From positions 231,408 to 295,407 of the forward strand of contig BCLD01000013.1 in the NCBI GenBank assembly GCA_001600875.1: a DNA stretch of 64,000 nucleotides, written 5' to 3'. The notes beneath the pieces were generated by a model that saw only the letters and a list, made by a program, of their open reading frames with translations, made no database searches and was not told the origin of the DNA. Origin of the DNA: Solicoccozyma terricola (taxonomy: Eukaryota > Basidiomycota > Tremellomycetes > Filobasidiales > Piskurozymaceae). This document shows positions 21,582-32,510 of this stretch, in pieces. Numbering within the stretch: position 1 is the first letter of the stretch; the number at the start of each line of letters is the position of its first letter. A program made the position numbers and the translations under genes.

Positions 21582-22683
21582 TGTTGGGGATTGGTGTGTG
21601 ATGTGTGGTTTGGGTAGCGGGGTTGGTGGGGTTGGTGGAGATGGAGGGGGGTGGTGGACGGTTGGAACGCATTGGGAATAAGTAGATCAACTCGAGGAAT
21701 CGAATGGTGAAGAGTTTTTGTTTTGGGAAAAACAAACACGACCCGGGGGGGAAGCGACATCTCGATACGATAACTTGTCAGCCTGAATCTCTTCGGGGTA
21801 CCATCATCAACGGGTTTTTACGGATTCTACGGTTTACCAGATTTTGGTATCGGCGTACCCGAAAACCTATTTCCTAAACACCGGCTAAATCGGTGAAAAC
21901 ATGGGTTTTGTCTCTTTTGTCTCTCTCTTTTTACATTCTTTTTCATTATTCGCTGTATGGACTGTTGGAGCTTCCTGGAGCTTTTGCTGGGTATTTGTAT
22001 TTTATTTAATCTTTATTTTATTGTTTGGGTGGTAATATAGTTGATGGAATGTGGATGGATGTGATGGTGTGACTGGTGGGATTTGGCTGACGCGACATTT
22101 GAGCTTGAAAGGGAAAGGGAAGGGGAGGGGGGAGGGGGCAGTGGGAGTGGCGGGGGGGGGGGGGGGGGGGAGAGGGAGGGGAGGACGGGGCAGTATTGTC
22201 CAGTCTCGCAGCTGGCCATTCCCCCATTCCTCCGGTCTCGTCGAGTCTCGTCTCATGCACACACCCACCCTCACACCCACCCACACACACACACCCATAT
22301 CCACACACTCACTCACTCTGTGTATGCCCGATCGAGAGGGACGACGCAGCATCATCAATCCACGTTCCTTGTCATCCCCACAATCTTCACCGGTAACATC
22401 GACATCGGCAGACGGAGCTAACCACCACCACCGAACGGTCATTACGCAGACTACTGAACTTCGAAGACGGATACGTCGGACGAGGAAGAAACATACCACT
22501 ACTGTTGGCGGCGATTCCAACACCCGAGACCGAGACGACGACGACAACGACGACGAAGAGGAAGAAGACGCGTTTGAAGCTCCCTCTGTCATCCACCCTG
22601 ATTCTTCATACTCTTCCATCACTTCCACACCGAATCCAAGTCTTCTCAACACTACATCACAACAATCAGAACAACCTCCTACC
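21582..22683. other. intergenic/leader region upstream of GDA1
   Basis: It contains a 19-nt G tract (22152-22170) and CA-rich repeats (about 22257-22315). The GDA1 frame is open here from far upstream and includes an ATG at 22324, so an N-terminally longer protein cannot be excluded. Confidence 0.4.
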
Positions 22684-25042
22684 ATGTTTTCCAATCGTAA
22701 ATACTCTGCTTTACCTACCACCTCGGGTGATCGATCACCGTCTATGAATAAGAGACGTGGAGGTGGTGGAGTTGGTCAATGGAAGAGGTATTGCATCATG
22801 TTAGGTGTGGTTATCATCGCTTTGATACTATTGGCAGGTGGACGGGCGGGGAAAAAGTATTTGAAAGATGGTACTTTGTCGCAAGACGAATACGAAGTCT
22901 GTGAGTTTGGGGGGGTTTTTTTTTTTCAACGTCTAATGTCAATCCCCCCCGCTTCCACTCGGCTGATCCCCTCTCTTCCCCCCCCCCTCCCCTCCCCGCG
23001 GACAGCTACTGGAGACGACGAATTTGTAAACTACGACGACTACCAATCCCCTCCATTCATCCCTGACGAAACATCTCTAAACCACCACGTCTCCGGATCA
23101 GATGAAGATGTAGATGAAGACGCTGAAGGTGCTCTTCATATCCTTCCTTTCCCACCTCCATCTCAAGATAAAGGTGAGGGTGTAGAATACGGTTCACCAA
23201 ATCAGGAAGAAACGGATAATGGTGGTGGTGGTGGTGGTGATAGTAAATTCCCGGATTTTGAAGAGATTGATGCAGAGGAACAAGATGATTTCCCACCGTC
23301 AAAGTTGGAAGCCGAGACTGAGACTGAGACTGAGACAGAGACAGATCTTGGAATTGAGACAGGAACGGAAACAAAGACTGAGGAATCGAACAACGGACCA
23401 ACGTCATTCGAAACTGATCCCAACCCCGAATCCACAACTTACTGCGAATCCCCACACTCGCAAGATAAACCAATCGTTCAATACGCACTAACAATCGACG
23501 CAGGATCAACTGGTTCTCGAATCCACGTATACAAATTCCACAATTGTGGTCCATCACCTACATTAGAATATGAAACTTTCAAAGCTATTCAACCTGGATT
23601 AAGTTCATTCGCTAGGGATCCAACTGCTGCGGCTGCTTCACTCGATCCACTCATGGAAGAGGCTTTGAAGGTTGTACCAGAGAGCTTGCACAAGTGTTCG
23701 CCTGTAGAAGTCAAGGCGACAGCTGGGTTGAGGTTGTTACCAGGTACAGAAGGTCAAGCGATTTTGGATGAAGTTAGGCAAAGGTTGGAAGTCGATTGGC
23801 CGTTCTCATTGAGCAAGGAGGATAGTGCCGTAGAAATCATGGATGGGAAGGATGAGGGTGAGTCGTTGGAAGAGGAAGTGACTTTGGGGGGTGTTCCTGG
23901 CTCCCGAAACTGTTAAAAACTCACCCCAGAATATCCTGCCCCCTTCGGGTTAACGCTACAGGTGTCTACGCTTGGATCACTGCCAACTACCTTCTCGGAA
24001 AGATCGGTGCTGGCACCAAGGCTTCCACAACAGACACCACGATGGCCGTCATGGATCTCGGCGGTGCATCCACTCAAATCGTCTTTGAACCTCAATTCGC
24101 ATCAACTCAAGCTCAGCTTGCAGAGGGTGATCACAAGTATGCTCTCTCGTTCGGAGGTCGCGATTTCGTTCTCTACCAACATTCTTATCTCGGATACGGA
24201 CTCATGCGCGCTCGAAGGTCCGTACACAACCTCGTCGCTTTCACTTGGTCATTCCTTCAGCCAAATGGAGGCCTTGATATCGATTGGGATTCACTCGATG
24301 AGGAGGTCGAGGTCCCGAACCCATGTCTCGGTGAGGGGGAGAGGAAGAGGGTCGAGTTGGACCCACCCGGTAGGAAGGCAGTCAACGTCACCATGATCGG
24401 TGTGGCAGGTGGTTATGAGTCTTGTAACAGGGTCGTAGAGCTCGTCATGGGCAAGGATGCGTGAGTCAAAAAGTCAAATTTTGGTGTAAAGTCTAAATCC
24501 CAATCCCTAACTCGTCTCTACCAGTATCTGCGAAGTCAAGCCATGCTCTTTCAACGGCGTGTACCAACCCTCTCTGCTCGATACCTTCCCACATGGTCAA
24601 CTCCTCGCACTCTCCTACTTTACCGACAGGATCCAACCTCTCCTCGGTCCCTACACACGAAAGAACTCGGCTGCTTCAACCACACTCACCATCGGTACCC
24701 TCTCTAACATCGCCAAGGACGTCTGTGCTGGTCCCAGGGTCTGGGCACGCAAATGGAAGGGCGATGCAAAGGCTTTGGCGGAGCTCGAGGACAGGCCAGA
24801 GTACTGCTTGGATTTGACTTTTATGCACGCTTTGCTTGGGCTTGGTGAGTCGGGCGGTGCCGAAATGTCTTCGTAACGCAGTTTTTCCCCTGACAATCCT
24901 CTGACGTCCCCCCACAGGCTACGAACTCGGCGAGGACCGTCAGCTTGTCGTTGAGAAGAAGCTGCGTGGAGTCGAGCTCGGCTGGGCTCTCGGTGCAGGC
25001 ATCGCCATGCTCGAGAAGGCTACGTTGACTTGTACCCTTTGA
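22684..25042 (+). CDS. GDA1: Golgi guanosine-diphosphatase (GDA1/CD39 family)
   Basis: Five exons: 22684-22900, 23006-23857, 23962-24460, 24525-24844 and 24918-25042; 670 aa. It is a type II membrane protein: a short basic cytosolic tail, a membrane anchor (YCIMLGVVIIALILLAGG), a long acidic stem with Thr/Glu repeats, then the apyrase domain. The conserved apyrase regions are visible: DAGSTGSRIHVYKF, KATAGLRLLPG, VYAWITANYLLGK, MDLGGASTQIVFEP and GGYES. The enzyme hydrolyses GDP to GMP in the Golgi lumen, which lets GDP-mannose be imported for mannosylation. The start at 22684 places the anchor ~35 residues in, as in the family. The ATG at 22324 is the alternative. Confidence 0.9.
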
Positions 25043-25381
25043 GGTCGGGGTTCTTTTTGCGCCTCACACAGGATGGTACCTGAAACACAGGCTTCTCTAG
25101 CTTGTGGTATGATATCAGGAGTAGGATACACCTTCGTTTTATCATGTCGATTCATAGATGCTACTTGACCTGTTTCCCGGAGCCAAGGCCCAGCGAACTT
25201 CTGAGAGCGACTGCGGGTCTGTCACCCGGACAACACCGGTGGCGGCGAGATCGCCGATACCTGCCAACCCCCGGCTCAACAGATTGAAATCGAGCTGATA
25301 ATTTATGACCGTCAGCAAGGGGGGACGAGTGGGCAGCCCGAGGAGCTCTATTACTGCATACCTATCAACTTGACGCTGAAC
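25043..25381. other. intergenic region between GDA1 and the PhyH-type gene
   Basis: This should hold the GDA1 3' end and the promoter of the dioxygenase gene. No additional feature is recognised. Confidence 0.4.
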
Positions 25382-26764
25382 ATGGTCAATGTTCAAGATC
25401 TCGCTGCCCGGAAGAGGGAGGTGAGTTGTATTCTAAACATCAACCACCACCGGCTATCTGATTCCGCCAGTCATCACCCAGTACGAGGAACTTGGATACA
25501 CGATCATACCCGACCTCTTCTCACCGGAGCAGCTCAACGCGGCTAGAATATCGGCAGATCGTGCTGTTGAGAAGGCACGAGCTGGAGAGTGGCCACGAGT
25601 GAGGAGAGTGGGAAAGCAGTATCCGCCATTTGACAAGGGTGGGACCGACATCTGGTTAGTTCGATGCTCTCACGTCGGGGAGACGGCTGCCGTGGTCTCA
25701 TGGGAGGAACATCACAGGGGTCTGCAACATATCATGCATCCCGATCTTCGAGAACCCGCATTTATGGACATTTATGGAGATCAACAATTTCTCGAGGTCT
25801 GCAAAGCCTTACTTGGATGCGATAGCGATTGTCTACAACTGGGTGAGTGGCTACGTCCTCCAGCGTCTTCCAGGATCTGCAGCTCGGACCTGAACAAATC
25901 GTCAAATGTCCACAGAGCTCTTCAACCTGCTCATCAACCCTGACACCGATGCCTTCAGTCTTGTATGGCACAGGGACGATATCAAGCCGCAAGCTGAAGA
26001 GAATGAGGAGCGAGAGCGGTTGGCGATTACTTCCTATGGAGTGAGTAGCCCTGTTTGCTCTGGTGGAAACCCTGGTTGACGGATGTTGCGGGATTAAGGT
26101 CCAGTGGAATACGTGAGTGGCGAGTGCAAACCCGTATACATATCGTAAACCAACCTCTCCGGAGTCCATAGCGCCCTGTACGACGACGCTTGCCTCCACG
26201 CAGTCCCAGCGTCCCATCGAAGGGTCAGAAGTCCAGAGGAACGGGAGGCGATGTTAAGCGATGGTGGGCGGGGGGATATGCGTGGAGCTAAACCCAGTGG
26301 GTGATCTGACGACGGGCAACACATCGGCACTAGAGCTGACGGAGGTGTACCGTGTTCAGTCTACCTGAAAGCCGGCGACACAGTCTGTGAGCATTCCTTA
26401 ACTAATTGCTATATAGTGGCACAGTTGTAGTACAGGTGATGACGCTGTCCCTTCCCCAGTCTATTACAACAACATTATCCATCGCGGCGTCTACAATCCC
26501 AGCGTTAAGCGTCGCACGTTGCAGTGAGTTCCTGCAGTTCTGTACGTGTTGAGCTGTTGTTGATCGTCGATGATGCGTCACAGCGGTTGCCTCGGTTCAA
26601 CGGTCGGCGGAAATGCCAGGGCTCGAGGTGTTCTTCAACATGACCTCGAGTGGGCCAAGGAAGAACGGTTTGGTCAAATATTGCCGGAACAGCTCAAAAA
26701 ACCCTGGATGAATCTCAAGGAAATGGGTCAGGGAACAGGAGAATTCAGCCAAGATGACATTTGA
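25382..26764 (+). CDS. phytanoyl-CoA dioxygenase (PhyH) family protein
   Basis: Nine exons: 25382-25420, 25482-25654, 25718-25842, 25916-26040, 26099-26112 (14 nt), 26172-26296, 26360-26386, 26460-26523 and 26584-26764; 290 aa. It matches Fe(II)/2-oxoglutarate oxygenases of the PhyH type: the start ELGYTIIPDLFSPEQL, the metal-binding His-X-Asp in LVWHRDD, a central VQWNTALYDDACLHAVPASH, and the distal His/Arg in NNIIHRGVYNP. The substrate cannot be told from sequence. Fungal members act on fatty-acyl or secondary-metabolite substrates. The small exons at 26099 and 26360 rest on phase and family alignment. The join after 26296 was chosen because it restores a frame entering YLKAGDTV. Confidence 0.78.
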
Positions 26765-27168
26765 GGTAGGTTAGCGTTCAAAGTTGTGCAGGACCGCCAC
26801 TTTTGTTGTAACGCCTTAATGCCGAGAGTTGAGTGTAATGAGGAGCTAGTGAATCATGTGCACTAGGGACAAATGACCGGTAGTGGCACTGGGAAATAAG
26901 GGACACCCGGTTGCCACCGCCACTTTAGAGTCGATTTGAGCTGCGCCGGAGGGCGATTTGCATACTGCCTTCTTTGCGTAGGCCGTCCTTGACAGCACAG
27001 TAATTGCGCAAACTCAAACTCATACTAACTGGAATAAAAAGGAGTTTGCAGTCGAGAGTTGGGAGTTGGTGGGAGTTAGGAGGGGAGGGCTAAGATGATA
27101 AAAATGGTATAGGTAACTGTTACAGATCTACTAGACATATTTTGCGGCGACAATCACTAACATCCAAA
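26765..27168. other. intergenic region before the tRNA pair
   Basis: No gene is seen. A short motif around 26885 (GTAGTGGCACTGG) is loosely echoed near 26910, without clear structure. Confidence 0.4.
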
Positions 27169-27272
27169 GCCCGTTTAGCGTAATGGTTATCGCACCTGAC
27201 TACGATAACAGCTTGTGAAAGCAGCTTCAAGTCCTTATCAGGAGGTTGCGGGTTCGATCCCCGTGATGGGTT
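27169..27272 (+). tRNA. tRNA-Arg (anticodon ACG), with intron
   Basis: The acceptor stem pairs GCCCGTT with GATGGGT. D arm, anticodon stem CCTGA/TCAGG, T arm with GGGTTCGATCCCC, and A and B boxes are all present. The anticodon ACG lies at 27202-27204. A 31 nt intron (27206-27236) sits in the canonical place one base 3' of the anticodon. A T-rich run follows, fitting a pol III terminator. Confidence 0.9.
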
Positions 27273-27296
27273 ATGCTTTTAGCATCCAACAACTGA

Positions 27297-27400
27297 GCCC
27301 GTTTAGCGTAATGGTTATCGCACCTGACTACGATAAAAGCTTGTTTAGACAGCTTCGAGTCTTTATCAGGAGGTTGCGGGTTCGATCCCCGTGATGGGTT
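27297..27400 (+). tRNA. tRNA-Arg (anticodon ACG), second tandem copy with intron
   Basis: The mature part looks identical to the copy 128 bp upstream, separated by a 24 bp spacer. The anticodon is at 27330-27332 and the intron at 27334-27364. The intron differs from the first copy's at several positions while the ends and core (AGCTTG...CAGCTTC) are kept. T runs (CTTTTG, CTTTTTG) follow. Confidence 0.9.
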
Positions 27401-27596
27401 ATCTTTTGCTGATTCTTTTTGCTGAATTCTTTCAGGCGTGCATGGAGCTGACTTGTAGCAACTATGAACGAGGGGATCCAGACAAGCAACACATCGCTCT
27501 GAAACGGCAAGCCTTCCGCAGCAGATATGACGGTTTCTCCAATAAACCTCACCTTGAAACCATCCACGACTCAATGAAGCTGATATCTAGTATGCA

Positions 27597-28652
27597 ATGC
27601 CTTTGTTGACCAACGTATTGCAGGTAAACAGTGGCTACATACCAATCTAGTGTTCTTTCTACCAGCAGCTGACTTTCCAATTCATGATCCCAGCCTCCGC
27701 TGCTTACCCTCCTTGACTCATCCTCGAAACCTCCGCTCTCACCTCTCTTCCATACCCATATTGATCGCGACCTCCCAGATGACTCTTTCGTCTGCACCTT
27801 GCAAGACGACACTGACAAGCCAGATGAAGCGACTCAAAGCATAGCATCGACCTCCAAGACTCGAGCTTACATTCCTCGCACTGTTCCGAAAGGGTCTACA
27901 TGCCATCCCGTCATCCATATACAATCTCCGACTATACAGACGACGTATATCCAAGCTGGAGGTTCTCAAGCGAGGTGGAAAGCCAAAGGGAAAGGAAAGG
28001 CCTTGGAACCACTCGGCGTCGAGCTGCCTTGGCTGGGATTGCAGATCAAGAGGTTGGGCAGACGAGAATTTGCATTCGAGGTGGGCTTGGTGGACGGGAG
28101 AGGTATAGAAGGAAGAGTCAGGTTCTCGAGTTTCCAGGTGAGTTCAGGATAGGTTCAATTGTCTATACTTTGCGTGCAGACCGTGATTTGCTAATCTTTA
28201 TTCTCCAGACATCACCTCGCCTGCATCTACCAATGAAACATGGCTCAGTCCCACTGCTCTGTGTCCCACTCAAGCTTCCCGCCTTGGACTCTCCCTCTCT
28301 CCTCACACTGTGGCTTGAGCTCTCTATCAATCTCTCCACCCTACTTCCTCTCTTCCAAAACCACGCTCTTTTACCTTCACCACACGACTCAGACGACGAA
28401 GCGGAGGTGCATATCGACCGCACGTTGCCGCCCATTGGAAGGAAAGTGAGAGCATATCATGCTCGATTGGCCTCTGTGGGCGTGTCGACCGGTGAAATGC
28501 TACCATGTCCTTCCAGCACCTTCAAGTCAATCAGCTATGTCAGAGTATACGCGAATTGTAGGGTTAGACGTATATGGCTCGGAAAGGAGCCTACCGTCGA
28601 TGCGATAGGTGGTGCTGGGCTCCGAGACGAATGGGGATTGTTTGCTAGTTAG
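27597..28652 (+). CDS. CFA20/BUG22-domain protein
   Basis: Three exons: 27597-27623, 27694-28137 and 28209-28652; 304 aa. Pieces line up in order with CFAP20/Bug22: MPLLTNVLQPPLLTLLDSSS (against the family start FLSILYSIGS), VIHIQSPTIQTTYIQAG, LGLQIKRLGRREFAFEVGLVD, RGIEGRVRFSSFQ, and the highly characteristic ending YVRVYANCRVRRIWL. In animals and protists CFAP20 is an axonemal inner-junction protein, and a nuclear role has also been reported. Here the domain carries an insertion of ~70 residues (acidic, around 28380-28440) relative to the compact family. The first exon is only 27 nt and was chosen because it supplies the family N-terminus in phase. The role in a yeast without cilia is unknown. 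Confidence 0.75.
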
Positions 28653-28749
28653 GAAGCTGCATTGGTTTGATAATTGTACTGGCATTTTATCATGAAAAAA
28701 ACTGGGTTCTGGTAAAAGATACAAGGGAAACGCTTTCTCTCCGGTATTA

Positions 28750-30349
28750 TCAAGCAGCTGCAGCTACCTGTTTGATAGCCTCGGTGATGCTAGCAGTCTG
28801 ATTGATCATGTGGCTACCCACTCCTCCGGTGGAGAGTCCACGACGACTAATAGCGTCTGCACGACATTCGTCGACAAAGTCGGTGAACATCTCGATGGTG
28901 TCGAGTGGTCCACCCGAGGATTCAGGGTGGAATTGAACTCCCCAAACCCTCTTACCGGATTCGGGAGTGGAGATGATACCTTCAACGGAGGAGTCTGTGG
29001 TCGTTGAAGTTGTAGGTTCATCAGCATCTGAGGTGTTTCAGCCCAAACACCAAGGTACTCACCATTGCAGTTGATGAAGAACGGTGCCCAACCTTCCGGG
29101 AACTCTTCGGTAAGCTTAAGAGCATACTGATGGTTTTGGGACTGGATCATGGAAAACGAAACATCTCACCATCAGCTCTTGCAACGCCCTCATCCAATGA
29201 CACAACTCGTCTCTCGCAAAACTCACCGTAACATAAACCCTACCAGCTTTAACACTTCCCGAACTCGCCAACGCCAACACCGGTTGATTATGACCTCGGT
29301 TTCCAAATGTCATCCTGTACGCCTCCAAGCCAGCTGCCAATCCCAACACCTGATGACCCATACAAATCCCGAAAACTGGTCGATCCCATTCATTGATTGT
29401 TTTCCTGACTTTGAGCGCCGATTCCATGATCATTTTTGGATCACCTGGTCCATTCGATAGGAAAAGACCATCGTATTGGTCTCGAACGGTGTTGAAGTCG
29501 AAATCCCATGGTAGGACGGTTACAGCTGCGTTTCGTTTAACGAGCGATCGTAAGATGTTGGCTTTAGATCCGTAATCCAAGACTGCGATTTTAACATCTC
29601 CTTGAGGGTTAAGAGTATAAACCTCTTTGGTAGAAGCTTGAGCGACTAGATTCTCTTTCGAAGGATCCCAGTACTGTTCTGCATTTGGAGGTGGTAACGC
29701 GCAATCTTCTGCTCCAACGACTAGTCTACCGAGAGTTGTACCTTGATCACGAAGTAAGGTGGTGATTGCACGAGTATCGACACCTGTGATACCTGGAACG
29801 CCGTATCGCTCACACCATGAATGTATACTCTCAATGGCGGCGTGATGAGAGTATTTGGTTGCGACGTCGGATACCACCACTCCTGCGCATTGAATTCCGG
29901 ATGATTCGAGGACTGGAATACCAGGGAATTCAGGTGTGGGAGCGTTCGATGGTACTCCATAGTTCCCAATCATTGGAGAAGTGAAAACGAGGATTTGACC
30001 GAGATAAGAAGGATCAGTCATGGATTCGGTATCTGCCATCGGGGACCACGATCATCAGCTTTTGTTTTTTTTCCCCTTCTCCTGTGCGTTAACAAACACA
30101 CCACCCAGCGGGAGAACACTCACAACTAGTGATACTAGTACTGAATACCGTCTCTCCCCATGCGGACTTGCCTGATCCGAATCGTTTCCCTTCAAAGGTC
30201 TGCCCAGTGATCAAATGGAGAGCAGCGGGGTCTATTTGGGGTAAGATGGGCGTGAAGAGGGAGGTGGTGGTAGGTGTGGCGAGAGACCGAGTGAGGTTGG
30301 CTCGGGTGGTGGGGAGGATGGAGCGGGAAAGGGATTTGATTGATTGCAT
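28750..30349 (-). CDS. CPA1: arginine-specific carbamoyl-phosphate synthase small subunit
   Basis: Four exons: 28750-28994, 29063-29141, 29227-30032 and 30124-30349; 451 aa. A basic Ser/Thr/Leu-rich N-terminus suggests mitochondrial import. The small-subunit domain follows (LITGQTFEGKRFGSG, SMTDPSYLGQILVFT, IGNYGVPS), then the class I glutamine amidotransferase domain with LFLSNGPGDP, the nucleophile Cys in FGICMGHQVLGLA, and the His/Glu of VQFHPESSGGP. It supplies ammonia from glutamine to the large subunit, making carbamoyl phosphate for arginine synthesis. The gene has an arginine attenuator peptide uORF in its leader (30472-30740), so translation should fall when arginine is plentiful. 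Confidence 0.93.
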
Positions 30350-30471
30350 TTTGTCGCTTTTTGAGAAACGGAGGTGTGGGAGGCTTGTGAGTGGTTAAGG
30401 GTTGCTTGATCGGTTGATTGGTTGGATATGGGAAAAAAAAATGAAAAAAGACGCGATTTGGTCTCGGTTTC

Positions 30472-30740
30472 TCAATGCGGGGAGATGGTGTAAACGAGGT
30501 CGGATAGGTAGCTGTTGGAGGTGATGATAACAGCGTGACAAGGAGATTGGAAAAGATACCAAGACAAGAAGCAAGAAGAAACGAAAGAGGAGCGATATCA
30601 GCAAACAACCCTCATCTTCCCATCCCAATTCCACACCACTCGGCCGAAATTCCCCTCTCCATCGCGGCGGCGTCATCTCCCACTCTCCCACTCTGCCCAA
30701 TCCGCACTCACTCGTCTGAAGTACGTTCAGTCCACAGCAT
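30472..30740 (-). promoter_or_regulatory. spliced arginine attenuator peptide (AAP) uORF of CPA1
   Basis: Two leader exons, 30712-30740 and 30472-30511, flank a 200 nt GTGAGT...CAACAG intron (30512-30711). Together they encode a 22-residue peptide with the core TSDDYLSDLVY, ending at a TGA 122 nt before the CPA1 start. The core matches the fungal AAP pattern (TSQDYLSDHLW in Neurospora arg-2), including the Asp known to be essential; that Asp codon is created by the splice junction. In fungi the nascent AAP stalls ribosomes when arginine is high. Without splicing the first exon reads to a stop within about ten codons and no AAP is made. Confidence 0.82.
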
Positions 30741-31099
30741 CAAGCTCAAGTGTGAGAAGTCTGGTGGCGGGACGTTGAGTCAATGAGATGGTGTTTGGTG
30801 CGATATGGGTTGTGAGCGGTGGGTTGACTTGGACCCCAACTTTTCCAGCCTTATCTCTCGAGTGAGCACGTGCAGCGGGAGCAAAAACACGTCATTTCCG
30901 TATACCACTAAGGCTTGTTTGATAACGGAACGCATTAACACGTCATATTCAAGGTGAATTGATAACAGGTCGCTCGCATCGACACCGCGGTCTGCTAGGT
31001 CGCGACACCCAAAAGTTGGTTCACCCACCCATCCATCCCATCATCCATCACCCACTCTCCCTCCCCCCCTACCCTCCTACCATCCTCACCATCCTCACC
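30741..31099. other. divergent promoter between CPA1 and the mS34-like gene
   Basis: It contains pyrimidine-rich tracts near 31020-31095 before the plus-strand gene. No additional gene is seen. Confidence 0.4.
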
Positions 31100-32066
31100 A
31101 TGGTGTATCCCACATCCCACCTCCTCGCCTCCGCACGTCTCCTCCCCACTCTTCCTCGTATCCTCGCATCTCTCCCTTCCACTCCCACCTCCTACCCGAC
31201 CGCCTCCTCGTCCACCCAGCTCGACCCTATCCTCGTCCAGCCGCTCGAATGGAAAGACAGGTTTCCTAATTCATTCTTTAGGGTGTATAAAGCCAAGATT
31301 AGAGTCAAGGGGAAGAGGCAGAGTGGGAGTGGGAGGATTGGGAAGGGGGAACAGGTTAAAAAGGAAAAGGTGGAAGATGACTTGTTCGCGGTTGAAGAGG
31401 AAGGAGTAGAAGGGATCAATCCGATTGAAAAGTCCGAGTTGAAGGATGGAAGTGGAATAGATCCGGAGATTAAAGCATATGGGAAAGCTTGGGGCGTTCT
31501 TTTCTGGAATGGTGAGTGATACCCATCTTTTTACAACGAATTGAACGAATCGAACATTCGAAAAGCTCAATCACAATCACAACCACAACCCTCAACTCAC
31601 AGGTCAACCTAAATTCCCGTTCAACACCCAATACCCCCTCTCACCAACCCTCATCCGTCAACGATACCCCCACGTAATAACCACCTCCCTCCCATCTCCA
31701 TCCTCCTCAACCGCATCCACAACTTCTCAACCTACAATCCCATCCCTACCAACCCCTTACATCCCATCAACTCTCATCCGTCCACAACTCAGTGATCGAT
31801 CACCAACATCAGCACCATGGCATATCATTCCACTTTCTTCATTATCTGAAGAAATAAAGGAAAGAGTTAAAGCGATACATTCTGGACCGAGGATCGATGG
31901 GATGTTTGGGGATAGGGAATGGAGTTTGGAGAGGTTTGGGACTAGTAGGAAGGATAATTTGAAAATGAAGATGAAATTGAAAAGGGAGGAGAAGAGGGCG
32001 TAAGGGAGTGGAGAGGGTGTGTGTGTGTTGGGAGGATCGGTTGGGACGCGGTAAGGGATGGGTAGT
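31100..32066 (+). CDS. mitochondrial ribosomal protein mS34-like
   Basis: Exons 31100-31511 and 31603-32066; 291 aa. The start has a CACC context. The N-terminus is rich in Ser, Leu and Arg and low in acids, as in a mitochondrial presequence. The diagnostic stretch AYGKAWGVLFWNGQP resembles DHGKAWGILTFKGKT of animal MRPS34, preceded by a basic FFRVYKAKIRVKGKR and followed by WHIIPLSSLSEE, like the HDW(R)LVP region. On that basis it is a small-subunit mitoribosomal protein, but the match is local. The 3' end is uncertain: the plain frame stops at 32064-32066, whereas one fewer A in the A run at 31980-31984 would end a Lys/Arg/Glu tail at 32002-32004. Confidence 0.6.
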
Positions 32067-32510
32067 GTAATTAGGGGAGATCGCTTGTCATTGAGGCATA
32101 ATCGTACCGCATTGAAGAATCATACTTTTTGATTTTCATGACTGGATCAGCGATTGGAGGCTTTTATCATCCGGATGATCGGTCCAGCTTGTTATGAATG
32201 AATCAAACTTCAGATAGAGCAAACCGCCTTGTTCCAACCTTTGGTCGAGAGATATAAGCAACATATTGCTACGATGAAAATGGCTTGCAACTGATCCAAA
32301 AGTCAACCGGCCCAACAAGTTTCAAAGTACCACAAGTTTCATCCCTTGATATAAAAAAAATAAACTGCTTTTTTTTAATACAAGGTGAATCCACTCCTCC
32401 AGACCCGTTTCCCACGTCTGGTCTCTATCCTATATCCCCAAATGTATCACTCAAGCGTCCACCTTAGAAAATCCTCTTTTTCTTGGAATGAGGATTGACA
32501 AAAGGACTAC
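32067..32510. other. convergent intergenic region
   Basis: This region lies between the mS34-like and uL15 gene ends. It is AT-richer than its surroundings, consistent with 3'UTRs, and no gene is seen. Confidence 0.45.

Noticed and set aside
22051..22683. N-terminal extension of Gda1
   Set aside because: The frame is open but holds G-tract and CA-repeat sequence, and an extension would bury the membrane anchor far from the start; the ATG at 22684 fits the family better. An alternative start at 22324 was not fully excluded.
30192..30608. Minus-strand open frame overlapping the CPA1 leader as a separate gene
   Set aside because: It is hydrophobic low-complexity sequence that overlaps the AAP exon and the CPA1 start in another frame; the spliced AAP explains the region better.
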